Position numbers and translations under genes: made by a program
The notes under the pieces: model-generated
The model's database searches: none
Told to the model about the DNA's origin: nothing
Seen by the model: only the letters and a program-made list of their open reading frames with translations
IMG/VR virus record: IMGVR_UViG_3300020469_000103
Span: 1 to 38,813 of that record
Origin: a virus
DNA: 38,813 nucleotides
Direction: 5' to 3' (one strand)
Shown here: one piece after another, positions 14,668-23,081 of the stretch
Layout of the letters: each line of letters starts with the position of its first letter
Position numbering within the stretch: position 1 is the first letter of the stretch

Positions 14668-14907
14668 CGGCCACTTTCCAATCGGGCACTCCGAGGAAAG
14701 AAGAGCGACTTTTGTGTTGACAAAACAACCACACTGCGTACATCTTTTCCCTTGTTTGAAAGGACAAACACTGCATATGCGGGCACGCTCTTCACGGAGC
14801 ATTGGTAGAGCCTCACGACCCATGGCCTTGTCCTTTACAGCGTTGGTGAGACTACGGATTGTATCGTAGTTGAGAGGTACTTTTGCTACCCTCGGCATCC
14901 TTCGCAT
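14650..14907 (-). CDS. Small zinc-binding protein (85 aa)
   Basis: Leftward gene from ATG 14907; 14898 is a possible shorter start. The C-terminal half has CSVCPF, then CTQCGCF, then ECPIGKW. This CxxC...CxxCxC...CP..KW layout is seen in small phage-encoded zinc proteins of unknown function. The N-terminal half is basic and helical. The start lies 26 bases from the two-way TATA box at 14930, so the transcript is probably leaderless. Confidence 0.8.
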   Translation of the reverse strand: MRRMPRVAKVPLNYDTIRSLTNAVKDKAMGREALPMLREERARICSVCPFKQGKRCTQCGCFVNTKVALLSSECPIGKWPSSRDS

Positions 14908-14929
14908 AAATTTGTTTCATTCGCAATTG

Positions 14930-14936
14930 TTTTTAA
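14930..14936. promoter_or_regulatory. Second shared two-way TATA box (TTTTTAA)
   Basis: TTTTTAA is centred 25 bases before ATG 14958 (plus strand) and 26 bases before ATG 14907 (minus strand). This repeats the arrangement at 7650: one AT element between two leaderless divergent genes. It would open the long late operon. Confidence 0.65.
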
Positions 14937-14957
14937 CTCCTGCTTCTTAACACCGCC

Positions 14958-15635
14958 ATGGCGGGGGAGCGTGTCACGAAAAGGTCGTGTGCATTTTGCA
15001 CCCATGATGACCGTGATTCATTGGAGGAGCAGATGCTTCAAGGATTTATTTCGGCCCGCCAATTAGACAAAGACATGGGGTGGAGAAGCAACACCGCAGA
15101 CCGGCATTATCGCAATCACATGGGAGATTACCACATGGCGGCAAATACAGATTGTGCTCTTTGTACAACTCCCATGCGTAGCGAATATGAACGAGTGTAT
15201 TTTGAGGATGGAAGTGTAAGCCCGCAGATTGCCCAAGAACTGGGAATATCCGAGGACAATGTGTATCATCACATGCGACATCATTTTCAACCACTTGTAC
15301 AGAAGTCTGCCGCTATTGAAGTGGCTCTTACTGCTGGACATGAAATTTCACTTCTCCGCTCAAACGCTGAAAAATTAAATCACAAACTCGGTGAGTTGTT
15401 AGAAGAGGGTACTGTGCATGAAGATGGCTTCGTGCGAGATGCGGTGGCATTGCACAAAGAAGTGCGTGAGACAGTCAAAGACCTTCTGCGCTTCCAAGAC
15501 CAATGGGGTGCACAAAGCGACGGCCAGCAAGTCAATCAAACATTCAACATTTTGCAAGTGGAGTTAGGAAAGGAAAGTCCCGATACATGGATGCGAATCA
15601 AAAAGCAGTTGCAAGACAACATGGGGGTTGAATAA
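14958..15635 (+). CDS. Double zinc-finger/HTH protein, candidate small terminase (225 aa)
   Basis: The protein contains a duplicated unit: C11-x2-C14 ... H50-x3-H54 and C66-x2-C69 ... H104/H105-x3-H108/H109, each with a helix-turn-helix-like part between (the second reads SPQIAQELGISEDNVYHHM). Residues about 125-185 are a long helix (LRSNAEKLNHKLGELLEEG). DNA binding is well supported by the paired CxxC...HxxxH units. As the first gene of the late operon that contains the large terminase, it is the best candidate in the window for the small terminase subunit; this role is inference. The start is leaderless, and the end joins the next gene by TAATG. Confidence 0.7.
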   Translation: MAGERVTKRSCAFCTHDDRDSLEEQMLQGFISARQLDKDMGWRSNTADRHYRNHMGDYHMAANTDCALCTTPMRSEYERVYFEDGSVSPQIAQELGISEDNVYHHMRHHFQPLVQKSAAIEVALTAGHEISLLRSNAEKLNHKLGELLEEGTVHEDGFVRDAVALHKEVRETVKDLLRFQDQWGAQSDGQQVNQTFNILQVELGKESPDTWMRIKKQLQDNMGVE

Positions 15636-17371
15636 TGCCAATGGGTCGTGGTTCCGATACTCGCATGTACTCGCCTCGTAGCGAGTCGGACAAAATGTAT
15701 TCTTCTGCTAATGAAGATGGCGGTAAGTACAATCCCGCTGACCCGGAGTACAACGAGCAAAAGCGTGAGGATAAAAAGCGCAAGGCTGAGGAAAAGAAAG
15801 CCAAGCGTGCAAAAGTAAAGCACATCAAAATCCGTGCCTCACAAGGATTGAGTGGAGAAGAGTCTCCTTCGCCACTGGATGATGGCAACAAGCGTGATGA
15901 TGAGCGTGAAATAGGACTTCAAGGTGGCCCTGCCGGAAGTCGGGGTACACTTCTTGACCTCGCTACTGGGGCAAAGAGTGGAACAGGCTCAGCCATGAGT
16001 CCCGGCCTTCCAATCACCATGAGCGAGCCGATGGGTGATGCTTGGAGTACATTGTTGAAGGCTTCACTTGAGGATTTGGTTCAAGAGCGGGACAGACTTC
16101 TTCAATCGGGACTTAAACAGGAGGCAAAGCAGTTTGACCATGTTATTCAACAAATGATGCGCCCCGACCGCCAAGAACAACAGATGTTGCAAAACATCGG
16201 CGTTCCTACTGCAAAACTTGTCATGCCCGAACTTGAAGGTGAAGAGTTGGAGGACATTGGACGGGAAATCATGTATGACGGTAAGCAAAACCCCGACTAC
16301 ATTGAAATGCAACGCCGAATGGGTGGCTACGACCCACAAACAAGGCAAGAGTTCATGCGAAATGTTAGCCGCATGAATCGTCGTATGCCTAAAATTGATG
16401 AGGCTCGTGAGCAGGCACAACAAAGTTTGCAAAATTTACAAGCCGCAGACCCAAGCCGCTATTTTGCTGACCAAGAAGTGATGACTGGCGAGCCGATGGA
16501 GGATGCTTGGAGTACACTACTCAAGCGTGAAACAGCACGCTCAATTGCAGGGCGACGAAGGCGTGAGGCACGCCAGCAGTTTCGCCCATCCACAGGTCAA
16601 TTCAAAACGCCGCCGGGTGGTATGAGTGGCGGGGCTGGTGCTACAATGCGCCGCTTCAAAGCACAGATGCGTGGTATCAAGAGTGGCAAAAAGACGGGGT
16701 TGATGAAGCCACACCTATCGGTTGAGATGAGCCACCGTGGTATTCAAACCAAGCAACCACTGTCCAAAGACCCACAGAAGTACACACAGTACAAAGGACA
16801 ATCCGAGGCCCGTAAAATCTTGGGCAATGTTCGCACACCGTTCTCACCGCACGCACGGTACGGTGCCCGCTCCAACTACGCTGGCCCCACGGGTGGAGGA
16901 CGACTCGGTGGATTGATGGCTGGACAAAGTGGACAAATGGCTCGTCCGGCACTTCGTCGTATGCGTCGTCCTCGTATGCCTCGTATGCCTCGTATGCGTG
17001 CTCCTATGCCTCCTTCTCCTCCTATGATGCCACAAGCGCAATCCAGCGTGCCTGCTATGCCTTCTCCTTCTTCCAGCATTATGATGAGCGAAGAGCGATA
17101 CCGAAGTGAAATACTTAAGGCTCGCAACAGTCTTCATCGTATTGAGTTGCTTAATCTCATGCGGCGACTTATTCAAGCCAAAGAGCGTGAAGCGAAAATA
17201 AAGAAAAACTTGACAGCGACAGATGCCGCAGATTTACCCGGTCATCCTGCTGGTGTCAAACCGACTGATGACGAAGACCCACAAGGCCCAACCGAGAACC
17301 TTGAGACTGATGCCAAGACTTTCGGGCTTGACCCTGTTGGTATTATCAATAGCCGAAGGGGGCAAATGTGA
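15635..17371 (+). CDS. Basic low-complexity protein with two AW-LK motifs (578 aa)
   Basis: TAATG start. The N-terminal 75 residues are strongly charged (REDKKRKAEEKKAKRAKVK). EPMGDAWSTLLK (131-142) and EPMEDAWSTLLK (286-297) are near-identical copies of the dispersed motif and are also nearly identical in DNA, suggesting an internal duplication. After residue 300 the chain is Arg/Gly/Pro-rich, with an RRMRRPRMPRMPRMRAP tract, then a helical part (RSEILKARNSLHRIELLNL). High positive charge could mean contact with packaged DNA. No family recognised; virion-internal protein is my guess. Confidence 0.75.
   Translation: MPMGRGSDTRMYSPRSESDKMYSSANEDGGKYNPADPEYNEQKREDKKRKAEEKKAKRAKVKHIKIRASQGLSGEESPSPLDDGNKRDDEREIGLQGGPAGSRGTLLDLATGAKSGTGSAMSPGLPITMSEPMGDAWSTLLKASLEDLVQERDRLLQSGLKQEAKQFDHVIQQMMRPDRQEQQMLQNIGVPTAKLVMPELEGEELEDIGREIMYDGKQNPDYIEMQRRMGGYDPQTRQEFMRNVSRMNRRMPKIDEAREQAQQSLQNLQAADPSRYFADQEVMTGEPMEDAWSTLLKRETARSIAGRRRREARQQFRPSTGQFKTPPGGMSGGAGATMRRFKAQMRGIKSGKKTGLMKPHLSVEMSHRGIQTKQPLSKDPQKYTQYKGQSEARKILGNVRTPFSPHARYGARSNYAGPTGGGRLGGLMAGQSGQMARPALRRMRRPRMPRMPRMRAPMPPSPPMMPQAQSSVPAMPSPSSSIMMSEERYRSEILKARNSLHRIELLNLMRRLIQAKEREAKIKKNLTATDAADLPGHPAGVKPTDDEDPQGPTENLETDAKTFGLDPVGIINSRRGQM
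16967..16996 (+). repeat. Short coding repeat (CGTATGCCT units)
   Basis: Repeated CGTATGCCT-type 9-base units encode the Arg-Met-Pro tract of the 15635-17371 gene. Confidence 0.6.
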
Positions 17372-19329
17372 TGATGATTCGTGTGGGTCGTCCTCTCAAG
17401 AAGGCATGGAGCCTTGTGGGACACGGGCCAGCGGGAGCGCAGATTTTCCGCAATCCCCCACCACAGGCTTTCCGCCCCGAAGGAGAAGATGACCTTCCCG
17501 CACATGCTCACGATGGTGTGGGAAACCTTCTTCCCGGCCAGTGGGCTATCGGAGAACACGGTCAAAAGTCGTATCAAACCGAGATTGGTGCTTTCCATCA
17601 CCCCATTGACGCTGTAGCGCACCGACTTGGTGATTTTTTGCGTGCAAGAGGACTCAACATTCCAGCCTCCGAAGTCATCAACAACGCTATCAACGAGTTC
17701 AATGATACACATTCTCACGGTGATGCACACGCACTGGGAAGTTTTGACTCGGATGAATGGCGCAAAATCCGTGCCGCCGATGTACCACCGGGTGATTCTT
17801 CACGCCAAATGAGTAATCGCCCTACACGCACCAAAGGTGGTACCAAAATCACGATGCTCACCAATAAGAATCATCAACAAACCCCTGTGGGTAAATTTGT
17901 TGAAGGTGGCTACATTCCATTTCACCGTAATTTAATGCACCAGTTGGAAGACATGGGCATTTCTCATCAAGAAGTCAAGCAGGGACTTAGTTTCCTCAAA
18001 TATCCATGGATGCAACCTTCGTTGCTTGCTCCTCAAGGATTCCTCGTATCAAACCAAAAACAACACGGTGCCGATGTTGATGAGGCTATGATGAGTCGTG
18101 GCCCGGAAGGATTCTTTGGAGATACTGAAGCGGTACACACTTGGGAAGTCATGCACCACCTTCCCGATGCTTTCTTCTACCCCAATGTTAAACAAAACAT
18201 GCAAAAGAAAGGCAAACAACCTACAGGTCTGTATAAAGCCGCTCACGCTATGATTGACCAAGCCATGCAACAAGGCATGGAACACATTCCTAATGTGAAT
18301 GTCTCGGTCAATACAGGCACACTTGGTGCCCCGCAGATGATAAACCGACCACTTCATGAAATACTTCAAACGCCCGACCTCCGTGAATCATTAGTCAAAG
18401 ACATGGCACATGTTCCCGCTATGATGTTCCTGTTTGGTCGCAGTGGACAGGGTGATTTCAAGCGACTGTACGACCATATGATGGAAAAATATGGTGCATC
18501 CGAAGACATGCTTTCAGCAGGTGAACAAGCCAAGTACCTTTCAGCAGGTAGCAAGGGTGGTAAAGGAATGCACGAGTCGGCTAAGCGTATGTTTGCTCTT
18601 GCCCGTGCATCGGGTGAGGGTAGTGAAGATGGTCGTAGCCGATTTGGTGAACACGGCATCTCGGCTGACGAACTTCAAGCAATGGGTATGCACCACAGCG
18701 ATACACTGATGAATCAAGTAGATAGGTTTCGTGGTATTCTTGAGGCACTGGCTGACCACCAAGCCAGCGCACGAGGCCACGAAGTCAAGCGTGGTATTGG
18801 CGATGTACCTACCACGGCCCGTCCGGGGATGTCCATTGGTGGCTATCCCGAAATGAACACCGAGACAGGAGAATACTCCATGCCCCCTCTTGATGAACAC
18901 ATGGACGCTTATTTCCATCAAGTCCATGACTTTGCACCAACGGAGGCGTTTGACCCCTCCCTTTCACCGTCGCCCGAACCGCAGGTCATTTCTTCACCTG
19001 TTCAATCCGCTTCTCCTGTTGCGGTTCCATCTCCGGCTCCATCTCCGGTTCGGGCGGCACCTTCTTCTTTCCCGCATACTGCAAGACAGCAATATCAACA
19101 ATTGCGACCGCAAATTGGGCAACTTGACCCCATGCAGTTCCGACAACTGCTTGAACAATCGGGCCGTCGCAGACCCATGCCGATGAGTGATGCACCGCTT
19201 TCTCCCAAGGAAGCGGCGGCACAGCGACTCATGGCTGACCCACAGCAATCTCTTCTCAGCGAGTATTACAAGTCCATGGACAAAGCCATGGATGATGTCA
19301 TGCGAATTGTAAAAGGTGGACGACGATGA
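17371..19329 (+). CDS. Large His/Met-rich protein of unknown function (652 aa)
   Basis: GTG 17368 or either ATG at 17371 or 17374 could start it; I use 17371. The N-terminus reads IRVGRPLKKAWSLV, a weak relative of the shared leader and AW motif. Residues to about 490 appear folded and rich in His, Met and Gln. Residues about 520-570 are a Pro/Ser-rich linker (SPSPEPQVISSPVQS). The C-terminus holds a helical end, DKAMDDVMRIVKGGRR, a variant of the dispersed motif. No catalytic signature recognised. It is coupled to the next gene by ATGA. Confidence 0.75.
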   Translation: MMIRVGRPLKKAWSLVGHGPAGAQIFRNPPPQAFRPEGEDDLPAHAHDGVGNLLPGQWAIGEHGQKSYQTEIGAFHHPIDAVAHRLGDFLRARGLNIPASEVINNAINEFNDTHSHGDAHALGSFDSDEWRKIRAADVPPGDSSRQMSNRPTRTKGGTKITMLTNKNHQQTPVGKFVEGGYIPFHRNLMHQLEDMGISHQEVKQGLSFLKYPWMQPSLLAPQGFLVSNQKQHGADVDEAMMSRGPEGFFGDTEAVHTWEVMHHLPDAFFYPNVKQNMQKKGKQPTGLYKAAHAMIDQAMQQGMEHIPNVNVSVNTGTLGAPQMINRPLHEILQTPDLRESLVKDMAHVPAMMFLFGRSGQGDFKRLYDHMMEKYGASEDMLSAGEQAKYLSAGSKGGKGMHESAKRMFALARASGEGSEDGRSRFGEHGISADELQAMGMHHSDTLMNQVDRFRGILEALADHQASARGHEVKRGIGDVPTTARPGMSIGGYPEMNTETGEYSMPPLDEHMDAYFHQVHDFAPTEAFDPSLSPSPEPQVISSPVQSASPVAVPSPAPSPVRAAPSSFPHTARQQYQQLRPQIGQLDPMQFRQLLEQSGRRRPMPMSDAPLSPKEAAAQRLMADPQQSLLSEYYKSMDKAMDDVMRIVKGGRR

Positions 19330-20531
19330 GCAAGAAAGTATTGATTCGCAAACAGGCTGGCGGTGTTCAGCAATTCCAAACCATAGGTGGGGGAGGTGGC
19401 CCTTCTTTCATGGATTTGGCTCGCCGTACTCGTGACCCAACGGCGAGTGGGTGGCAAAAAATCATGGCTGGACTTGGTATGGCTGGTAAAACAGCCGCAG
19501 GTATAGGAGCCGCCAATCAAACTCTACAACAAATGCACGGAGGAAACGCATTTGCACCTCTCAATCTCGGCTACACATACCAAGGGCTTGACCCTACCAC
19601 GGGAATGCAAGCAACTGTGACTCCCGGTGAACAACAAGATGCGGATATTCGTGGTAGATTACAAGGGGGTGCAGAAGATGATGTTATTGCCGCCACCGAC
19701 ATGGGAATTGACTTGAGACAAGCGGCACGAGGAAATGCACGATTACCACCACCAGCAGGTTTACCCGCAGAAACTCCCGATTCACCTTCACCAACTACTT
19801 ACAACGCCGCACAATTGAGCGGCGCACCCGGTTCTGCTCAACGAGCATGGAGAGAAAGCGGAGGTAGAGGTATTGCTCCTCCGGGTTACAGACCACCAGT
19901 AGCACAACCACCAGTGGCACAACCACCAGTGGCACAACCACCACAGTTACATCCTCTTCACCCCTCATTATCACCGGGAGGTTCACAGGGGCCACCTGTA
20001 CCAGCGGCACCACTTAACAACGAATTGGTTCAAGTGACAGCAAATACAAGCGTTCCAACTGCCGCACCTGCAACTGCCGCAACTGCCGCACCCGCAACTG
20101 CAATACCGAATCCCGGTTATCCGGTGGACGGGGAAGACGCACAACAACAAGCCAGTCTCAACCAATACCCGTCCTTTGCACCCAATACTGGGCCGAATCC
20201 TCCGCCGCTTCCCTCCACTCCTGCACCGGGATATACACCACCAGTCGCCATTCAACCATACCAACACAGTGGGTTTGAAAACATTCCCGGTACACCCGGA
20301 AATGTCAACACTCAACCTCGGCAAGACCCCGGAGTTGACCATCAAAACTTGACAATTGACGGTATTCGCTTTGGTTCACAAACTGCGTTTGATATGGCTC
20401 TTCAAAGGAGAATGAACCGTTCTTTCGCCACGCAAGTGCTTGACCAGTTTGGCGACATGCTTCACAAGGCCGACCCACATGTAGCAGGTTTGCTCGCCTT
20501 CCGAGTGTACATGGACAAAGTGATGAGGTGA
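19326..20531 (+). CDS. Pro/Ala/Gln-rich protein with shared N-terminal leader (401 aa)
   Basis: ATGA start. The N-terminus MSKKVLIRKQ is the shared leader peptide. Residues about 130-330 are disordered and Pro-rich, with three perfect PPVAQ repeats (190-204) and Ala/Thr/Pro repeats. The last 70 residues look folded (FDMALQRRMNRSFATQVL, then HVAGLLAFRVYMDKVMR). It ends in TGA within GAGGTGA, which is also the ribosome site of the terminase gene. Function unknown; the layout of leader, long flexible linker and C-terminal domain suggests a tethered virion protein. Confidence 0.75.
   Translation: MSKKVLIRKQAGGVQQFQTIGGGGGPSFMDLARRTRDPTASGWQKIMAGLGMAGKTAAGIGAANQTLQQMHGGNAFAPLNLGYTYQGLDPTTGMQATVTPGEQQDADIRGRLQGGAEDDVIAATDMGIDLRQAARGNARLPPPAGLPAETPDSPSPTTYNAAQLSGAPGSAQRAWRESGGRGIAPPGYRPPVAQPPVAQPPVAQPPQLHPLHPSLSPGGSQGPPVPAAPLNNELVQVTANTSVPTAAPATAATAAPATAIPNPGYPVDGEDAQQQASLNQYPSFAPNTGPNPPPLPSTPAPGYTPPVAIQPYQHSGFENIPGTPGNVNTQPRQDPGVDHQNLTIDGIRFGSQTAFDMALQRRMNRSFATQVLDQFGDMLHKADPHVAGLLAFRVYMDKVMR
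19893..19937 (+). repeat. Three 15-base coding repeats (PPVAQ)
   Basis: Three tandem 15-base units encode PPVAQ three times in the disordered part of the 19326-20531 protein. Confidence 0.8.
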
Positions 20532-20535
20532 TACC

Positions 20536-22026
20536 ATGAGCGACATGGAGGCGTTTATTCACGACATGGACAGAAAGATGTCTGCAAAGTCGTTTGAATA
20601 CTTCTTCAAGGAGATTTTAGGGTTTGATTACTCCGGCCATCACAAGTCGTGGGACGAGGGGCTGGCTGACAACCGCTACTACTGCGTGAAAGCATCTCGT
20701 GACCACGGTAAGTCTGTTTTCTTCATGTCCTACGCCCTGTGGATTGCCGCTTTTCAACCCGGTAAACACATCATGATTTTCTCGCACTCATTGGAACAGA
20801 CGCTTGAGCACATGCGTTTCATTCGTCAAAACATTGAGAACACACCTTCCATTCGCTATCTTATCCCCGAAGGCCGACCATGGCGCAAGACCTACTTTGA
20901 GTTCAGCAACGGTAGCCGTATCATGGCCAAGTCGGTCGGCGGTGGAACTCGTGGTTTCCACCCGGATGTTGTGTTGTGTGACGATATTCTATGGGGTACG
21001 ACGGGTACTGAACTACAGCGTGCCGCAGACTGGTTCTACGGTGTCCTGCTCCCTGTTCTCCACCACACGGGTCGTCTTATGATGGTGGGTACACCATTTT
21101 CGTACAACGACTTGTACTCTCAGTTGGAGCAGACTGAGACATTCCAAGTAGAGACATACCCCGCCATCAACAAAGAAGGCGAAGCCCTGTGGCCGGAGCG
21201 GTGGGATTTAGATTCACTCGGTCAAAGGCGGTTAAGTATGCCCGCTATTCAATTTTCTCGTGAATACCTGTGTGAACCTATTCACGATGTTGCCAGTATG
21301 TTCCCTAACGATATATTGGAAAAGGCTCGCAACAAAGACCTCGTACTTCTTGACCGTGCTGATACAGAATATGATGCAGAAGGTGAACCAGCGGGGGTTT
21401 TCGGTCAACATTTCATTGGGTGGGATACTGCAATTGCATCGGACAAAAACGCTGACTTTACTGCCATGACGGTTATGCGTATGTTGCCAAATGAAAATGT
21501 CAAACAAATCGTTGGTATCGTCCACGAGCGTGGTATGTCGGGGCTGGCGCAGAAGAATCAAATCATGATGCTTAACAACCGCTTTCAGCCCGACCTCATT
21601 GAGTTGGAAGGGAACAACTTCCAGCGTATGTTTCAAGCCGAATTGCTTGAAATGCGTCAAGACATTCCAATCAAGACTTTCATGACAACACGCACACGCA
21701 AGGAAAGCCTGTTCATGTCATTGTTGATGGCCTTTGAACAAGGGCAAATTCAAACGCCGTATGGTGATAAGCGAAGTCGTGAGTTTACACACAAGTTAGA
21801 GACTGAACTCAACCGTTTCGGTATGCAAAAGAATGGTAAGTTGGAAAGCGTGGGTACACACGACGACTTAGCCATGTCTCTTGCATTAGCCAATTGGGGT
21901 ACAAAGGAGTTCAAAGGTTCAGTTGTTCTTCTTGATGATGTGCTACCCGGCTTTGATGAGTGGATTCGTGGTAAACCACACCGCTCACAAGATAATAATC
22001 CGGCTGACGGGTGGATGATACCATGA
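20536..22026 (+). CDS. terL: Terminase large subunit (496 aa)
   Basis: DNA-packaging motor: ATPase plus nuclease. The ATPase part has a variant P-loop SRDHGKS (residues 54-60) and Walker B VVLCDD (145-150). The C-terminal RNase-H-like nuclease has GWDTAIASD with D297, the acidic ELEGNN (E358) and HDDLAMSLAL (D443/D444). Length and motif order are typical of TerL. ATG 20536 follows GAGGTGA at 20525-20531. It lies between the low-complexity proteins and a run of tiny zinc genes, and the portal follows only after about 2.4 kb. Confidence 0.93.
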   Translation: MSDMEAFIHDMDRKMSAKSFEYFFKEILGFDYSGHHKSWDEGLADNRYYCVKASRDHGKSVFFMSYALWIAAFQPGKHIMIFSHSLEQTLEHMRFIRQNIENTPSIRYLIPEGRPWRKTYFEFSNGSRIMAKSVGGGTRGFHPDVVLCDDILWGTTGTELQRAADWFYGVLLPVLHHTGRLMMVGTPFSYNDLYSQLEQTETFQVETYPAINKEGEALWPERWDLDSLGQRRLSMPAIQFSREYLCEPIHDVASMFPNDILEKARNKDLVLLDRADTEYDAEGEPAGVFGQHFIGWDTAIASDKNADFTAMTVMRMLPNENVKQIVGIVHERGMSGLAQKNQIMMLNNRFQPDLIELEGNNFQRMFQAELLEMRQDIPIKTFMTTRTRKESLFMSLLMAFEQGQIQTPYGDKRSREFTHKLETELNRFGMQKNGKLESVGTHDDLAMSLALANWGTKEFKGSVVLLDDVLPGFDEWIRGKPHRSQDNNPADGWMIP

Positions 22027-22055
22027 TGTTTCCTTTTGATGAATGGGGTTTTTGA
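22023..22055 (+). CDS. Possible 10-residue coupling ORF
   Basis: ATG 22023 overlaps the terL stop as ATGA. The frame reads MMFPFDEWGF and stops exactly one base before ATG 22056. It fills the gap between terL and the next gene, as would be expected of a translational-coupling leader, and FPFDEW resembles the PFDESW motif start of the 22244 gene. It may equally be chance. Confidence 0.3.
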   Translation: MMFPFDEWGF

Positions 22056-22247
22056 ATGACTTGTGAATGTGGACATTGTGTAGGAATGGGAACTGCTTGG
22101 GACACTCTTGAAAAGAAATTGTGTCCCGAAGGCAAAGCCGCCGCTAAGCGGAAGTTCAAGGTATATCCGTCTGCATACGCTAACGGTTGGGCTGTTCAAT
22201 ACTGCCGAGGCAAGTTCCGCAAGAAAAAGGGAGGTAAGAAGAAGTGA
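22056..22247 (+). CDS. Small basic YPSAYAN-motif protein (63 aa)
   Basis: The N-terminus has CECGHC, then GMGTAWDTLEK, a degenerate copy of the dispersed motif. The core is a basic segment with VYPSAYAN followed by WAVQYCRGK, a signature I recognise from small basic proteins of phages and large viruses, and a Lys-rich tail. Nucleic-acid or capsid contact is plausible. It is the first of a run of five small genes between terL and the portal block and is coupled to the next by GTGA. Confidence 0.75.
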   Translation: MTCECGHCVGMGTAWDTLEKKLCPEGKAAAKRKFKVYPSAYANGWAVQYCRGKFRKKKGGKKK

Positions 22248-22471
22248 AACCTTTTGATGAAAGTTGGGATGTTTTGAAGTTTTATGCAGAAAATCCTGAC
22301 CCTTGGATTCGTGTAAAGCCCGAACAACCTTGTCCCAATTGTGGGAGAGGGTTGTACCGTAAGAAAAGTGGCGGTGATATGATGTGTGCGGGATGCTACA
22401 CCATGGTGCCCGAACAATCTTCGGTTGAATCTGCAAATCCATTTGCGGCGGTGAGAGACGATGGACTTTGA
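22244..22471 (+). CDS. Zinc-ribbon protein with N-terminal AW-LK-type motif (75 aa)
   Basis: Starts at GTG 22244 (GTGA overlap). Residues 3-12 are PFDESWDVLK, a clear relative of the dispersed motif, placed at the very N-terminus as in the 4210 gene. A zinc ribbon follows: CPNCGRGL and, after about 14 residues, CAGCYTM. The tail is acidic and flexible. The overlap with the next gene is 11 bases. A tag plus zinc ribbon suggests a small docked virion or packaging factor; function unknown. Confidence 0.75.
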   Translation: MKPFDESWDVLKFYAENPDPWIRVKPEQPCPNCGRGLYRKKSGGDMMCAGCYTMVPEQSSVESANPFAAVRDDGL

Positions 22472-22679
22472 TTATGTCATGGCTTTCCTCAAAGCAAAGC
22501 GTGATGCTCCCAACTACCGTGAGGCCACTGACAAGGAGATGAAAGCAAAGAAAAACTGTGGCACATGCAAAGCGTGGGATAGTTCTGCTACGAATGACCC
22601 AAAAACAGGGTACTGTAAATGGTACGATTTCAACTGCAATGCAGACCATATTTGTGATGCGTGGGTGAGGAAAGAATGA
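22461..22679 (+). CDS. Small Cys-rich zinc protein (72 aa)
   Basis: Residues 1-11 (MDFDYVMAFLK) are a weak member of the dispersed motif. The rest has CGTCKAW, then GYCKWYDFNC, then ICDAWV: five cysteines spaced like small zinc-binding phage proteins with C-x2-C...C...C...CD-x-W. ATGA coupling to the next gene. Specific role unknown. Confidence 0.75.
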   Translation: MDFDYVMAFLKAKRDAPNYREATDKEMKAKKNCGTCKAWDSSATNDPKTGYCKWYDFNCNADHICDAWVRKE

Positions 22680-23077
22680 GCGACCGATGTACCTGTCATG
22701 ATGTCCTCATCGTGAAGAACTTGAATCGTTGGTTCAAGGAGAAGTGGGTAGATGTGTCTCGTAAAGACAAGGATGGTAAGCACCCACCTTGCGGTAGGTC
22801 AAAAGCAAAGAAAGGAAGCAAAGGCTACCCCAAGTGTCGCCCTTCTGTTAAGGTTTCAAGTAAAACTCCTAAGACCAGTGGCTCTATGAGCGAGGGTCAA
22901 AAACAAGCCGCTACTAAACGCAAGCGTGCAAAAAAGCAGGGCGTTGGTGGCAAACCAACGGTGGTGAAAGCAATGAAAGACAAAAAGAAAGACATGAAAG
23001 GCAAAAAGGGTATGGTAATGGTGATTGCGGTCACAGCCAAACCAAAGAAAGTCGGTGTCAAAAAGAAGAAGGATTAA
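22676..23077 (+). CDS. Lys-rich small protein, DUF5872-like (133 aa)
   Basis: ATG 22676 overlaps the upstream stop (ATGA). The N-terminal half has FKEKWVDVSR, CGRSKAKK, YPKCRPS and SSKTPKT in order, which I recognise as the layout of a small phage and virus family, probably DUF5872; the name needs a profile search. The C-terminal half is almost all Lys, Ala and Gly, ending in KKKKD, and would bind nucleic acid non-specifically. Confidence 0.7.
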   Translation: MSDRCTCHDVLIVKNLNRWFKEKWVDVSRKDKDGKHPPCGRSKAKKGSKGYPKCRPSVKVSSKTPKTSGSMSEGQKQAATKRKRAKKQGVGGKPTVVKAMKDKKKDMKGKKGMVMVIAVTAKPKKVGVKKKKD

Positions 23078-23081
23078 ATGA

